7,745 nt of DNA from the NCBI GenBank assembly GCA_011322715.1, contig DRLX01000462.1, positions 1 through 7,745 on the forward strand, given 5' to 3'. Below, piece by piece: positions 6,353 through 7,745 of the stretch. Within the stretch, counting starts at the first letter, position 1. Every line of letters starts with the position of its first letter. A program made the position numbers and the translations under genes. A model generated the notes under the pieces. It saw only the letters and a program-made list of their open reading frames with translations, did not search any database and was not told the DNA's origin. The stretch is from Desulfobulbaceae bacterium. GTDB taxonomy: Bacteria > Desulfobacterota > Desulfobulbia > Desulfobulbales > Desulfobulbaceae.

Positions 6353-6354
6353 CT

Positions 6355-7371
6355 TTATCCCTTCTCCGCATAGTGACAGGCCAGCGAAAAATAATCGGCC
6401 GCCGCCGCCAGACTCGTCTTTTTCACCTGGGCATCAACGGCCGGATCGGCGGCGGTAAACAATCCAATCTTTCCCCGGACATAGGCACGATAGCAGGTGT
6501 AAAAATTGAGCATTTGCCGCAACCCCTCATCGCCTGACTGTGTACAAAACCGATCAATAAAGAGCGCCGACAACTCCTGCAGACCATGAAAGTCCAGGTC
6601 CATGGCCAGAAAAGCGACATCGCTTGCCACATCGCAATACCGAAACCGCTCGTTAAATTCAATGCAATCATAAATATATACCTTATCAGCCAGACAGATA
6701 TTGGCGGAATACAGGTCTCCATGGCAATCCCGTATCCTGCCCGCCTCTATCCTGGTCTGAAAGATATCCGTTTGCGCAAGAACGGAGCGGGCATAGGTGG
6801 ATATCAGATCAAACTGCTGCCGGGTCAATGCACCGCCACCGATGAAATCCCGGGTCTGGTCAAAATTTTCCAGCACATTAACAGCCACTGCCTCGGTAGT
6901 GCCGAAGGCATCTATTTCGGGGCTCCTTTCCGCCTGCTCATAAAAAGGAACAAGCACATCCACCAGGGCCCGGATATGATCCGGGCACAATTCTCCCCGA
7001 TCAATGACCCGCACCATCATGCGATCTTCCGGCATTCGCCGCATTTTTACGCCATATTCGATGACCGTGCCCTGACCATCAAGAGTAATCACACCGTCAT
7101 CGTCGGTAACAGACACCAGACCAAGATAAATTTCCGGGCTCAGCCTGCGATTGAGCACCAGCTCCTGTTCACAGCAATAGCGGCGCTTCTCCAGGGTTGA
7201 AAAATCGAGAAAGCCGAAATTAACCGGTTTTTTAAACTTATAGACAAAATCCCCGGCCGGCAGGACAAATGAGATATGCGTCTGTACCAAACTCACCGTA
7301 TCAACGGGATGCGGATATTTCTCCGCCTTGAGCAGGGCGGCAATATACTCTGGATAATGATCCTCGGACAT
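6355..7371 (-). CDS. Aminoglycoside phosphotransferase-like protein (COG2187 type)
   Basis: The 338-residue protein has a kinase-like fold of the APH/choline kinase superfamily. FVYKFKKPVNFGFLDFST (42-59) holds the likely ATP-contacting lysine (K45) and is characteristic of the COG2187 group. The catalytic loop is DCHGDLYSAN (215-224) with Asp219 and Asn224, and the metal-binding Asp235 lies in YIYDCIEFNERFRYCD. Despite the name there is no reason to expect antibiotic resistance, and the natural substrate of this group is not known. The ATG at 7371 has a strong GGAGG (7376-7380), slightly close at four bases. In many bacteria this domain is fused to a P-loop kinase. Here that partner is the next gene, two bases downstream. 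The different reading frame and good start signals argue for a natural split, not a broken gene. Confidence 0.85.
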   Translation of the reverse strand: MSEDHYPEYIAALLKAEKYPHPVDTVSLVQTHISFVLPAGDFVYKFKKPVNFGFLDFSTLEKRRYCCEQELVLNRRLSPEIYLGLVSVTDDDGVITLDGQGTVIEYGVKMRRMPEDRMMVRVIDRGELCPDHIRALVDVLVPFYEQAERSPEIDAFGTTEAVAVNVLENFDQTRDFIGGGALTRQQFDLISTYARSVLAQTDIFQTRIEAGRIRDCHGDLYSANICLADKVYIYDCIEFNERFRYCDVASDVAFLAMDLDFHGLQELSALFIDRFCTQSGDEGLRQMLNFYTCYRAYVRGKIGLFTAADPAVDAQVKKTSLAAAADYFSLACHYAEKG

Positions 7372-7403
7372 GTTTCCTCCAGGTTCGCATTGGATGAAAG
7401 AAA

Positions 7404-7434
7404 GGCGCCGGGAAGAAGTTACAATCCCGGAGCC
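7404..7434 (-). promoter_or_regulatory. Stem-loop ahead of the APH-like gene (terminator-like or 5' leader hairpin)
   Basis: CCGGGA (7408-7413) pairs with TCCCGG (7425-7430) around an 11-base loop. GGC (7404-7406) and GCC (7432-7434) extend the stem beyond one G/A mismatch. On the minus strand the hairpin is followed by a T-rich TTTCTTTC, which resembles an intrinsic terminator lying in the leader of the APH-like gene. It could be an attenuator, a 5'-end stabilising hairpin, or a block on transcription coming from the larB side. Confidence 0.4.
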
Positions 7435-7443
7435 TGAGTTCTC

Positions 7444-7472
7444 ACTGTACCAGAAGCATGGACGGTCGTAAA
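7444..7472 (-). promoter_or_regulatory. Candidate promoter for the APH-like / kinase / NIL-Fd run
   Basis: On the minus strand TTTACG (7467-7472, four of six) and TACAGT (7444-7449, four of six) are separated by 17 bases. Transcription would begin near 7437, so the 7404-7434 hairpin would form at the very 5' end of the message. The -35 overlaps the inverted repeat at 7470-7489, so a protein bound there could control both directions. Confidence 0.35.
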
Positions 7473-7489
7473 TGGTTTACCTGCCATTT
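7470..7489. repeat. Inverted repeat upstream of larB, possible operator
   Basis: AAATGG (7470-7475) and CCATTT (7484-7489) form a six-base dyad with an eight-base spacer. It ends nine bases before the larB ribosome-binding site (7499-7503). The position fits a repressor operator, or a hairpin in the larB leader. No known binding-site family is recognised. Confidence 0.3.
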
Positions 7490-7511
7490 CACCCGTGGTA
7501 GGATGGCGATC

Positions 7512-7745
7512 ATGAATGAGAAGCAGCTCTATTCCCTTCTGCAGGACCTGCAAAACAACCGGGTTGACATAACCGATGTTGTCTCACGGCTGCGCAGCCT
7601 TCCTGAACAGACCCTGGATTCCGCCTGTCTGGATCATCACCGCTGCCTGCGCACCGGTATCCCGGAGGCCGTCTTTGGCCAGGAAAAAACCGCCGGGCAA
7701 CTGATAGAAATCCTCTCCGCCCAACTGCAACAGGAGCAGGTGGTG
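7512..7745 (+). CDS. larB: Nickel pincer cofactor biosynthesis protein LarB, partial (N-terminal 78 residues)
   Basis: LarB makes pyridinium-3,5-biscarboxylic acid mononucleotide from nicotinic acid adenine dinucleotide, the first step toward the nickel-pincer nucleotide used by lactate racemase (LarA) and related enzymes. Only the N-terminal domain is present. The PurE-like catalytic domain lies beyond the right edge. Recognition rests on the conserved stretch LDHHRCLRTGIPEAVFG followed by QEKT (residues 40-60), which matches the LarB signature LDHHRxLRxGxPEVVFGxxK, and on the leading MNEKQLYSLL. A TAGGA site (7499-7503) eight bases upstream supports ATG 7512. An in-frame ATG at 7503 would add only three residues and overlaps that site. 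The gene is transcribed divergently from the APH-like gene. Confidence 0.85.
   Translation, partial: MNEKQLYSLLQDLQNNRVDITDVVSRLRSLPEQTLDSACLDHHRCLRTGIPEAVFGQEKTAGQLIEILSAQLQQEQVV

Noticed and set aside
6340..6370. Frameshift breaking a fused APH/kinase gene
   Set aside because: The downstream frame has its own GTG with nearby AAGGGA/GGAG, the P-loop sits at the expected distance from that start, and the upstream protein ends after a complete domain. A natural split is simpler.
6586..7200. 204-codon open frame on the plus strand
   Set aside because: It lies wholly antisense to the APH-like gene, whose conserved catalytic motifs prove the coding strand. It has no recognisable domain.
1..7745. 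CRISPR array, insertion sequence, prophage, tRNA or rRNA
   Set aside because: No regularly spaced direct repeats, transposase or integrase motifs, or recognisable structural RNA were seen by eye on either strand.

Overview
The window is a compact stretch of bacterial chromosome with moderate G+C and nearly back-to-back genes. It shows no mobile element, CRISPR array, rRNA or tRNA. It looks like an anaerobic member of the Desulfobacterota (former Deltaproteobacteria), possibly near the Desulfobulbales. This is an inference from three things: hemL sits directly ahead of an atpZ-atpI-atpB cluster, there is a NIL-domain/2x[4Fe-4S] protein of the kind linked to anaerobic homocysteine synthesis, and there is a larB gene. 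No search was possible.

Layout, left to right. (1) Positions 1-2632, minus strand: hemL (glutamate-1-semialdehyde aminomutase), then atpZ, atpI and a 3'-truncated atpB. This is the start of an F0 ATP synthase operon running off the left edge. (2) Positions 2633-3043: a 411-base divergent intergenic region with a plausible minus-strand promoter for hemL and several inverted repeats. Two of these form tandem hairpins just ahead of the trxA ribosome-binding site. (3) Positions 3044-5266, plus strand: trxA, trxB and bamD. The thioredoxin pair is 10 bases apart. bamD follows after 110 bases and has its own good extended -10 promoter candidate. (4) Positions 5310-7371, minus strand: a tightly packed set read in the order APH-like phosphotransferase, P-loop kinase, NIL/ferredoxin protein. 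The first two are separated by 2 bases and are the split version of a protein often found as one fused polypeptide. (5) From 7512, plus strand: the first 78 codons of larB (nickel-pincer cofactor synthesis), divergent from the APH-like gene across a 140-base region with two inverted repeats.

How the genes work together. Block 1 pairs tetrapyrrole precursor supply with assembly of the membrane sector of ATP synthase. Block 3 has a complete NADPH-to-thioredoxin electron path and an outer-membrane assembly lipoprotein, so the organism has a Gram-negative envelope. Block 4 combines two nucleotide-dependent phosphotransferase-type proteins of unknown substrate with an iron-sulfur protein probably involved in sulfur transfer to homocysteine. 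Most of the window is ordinary housekeeping. The parts that deserve a second look are the split APH/kinase pair and its NIL-Fd partner, the structured trxA leader, and the hairpin-rich larB/APH divergent region.
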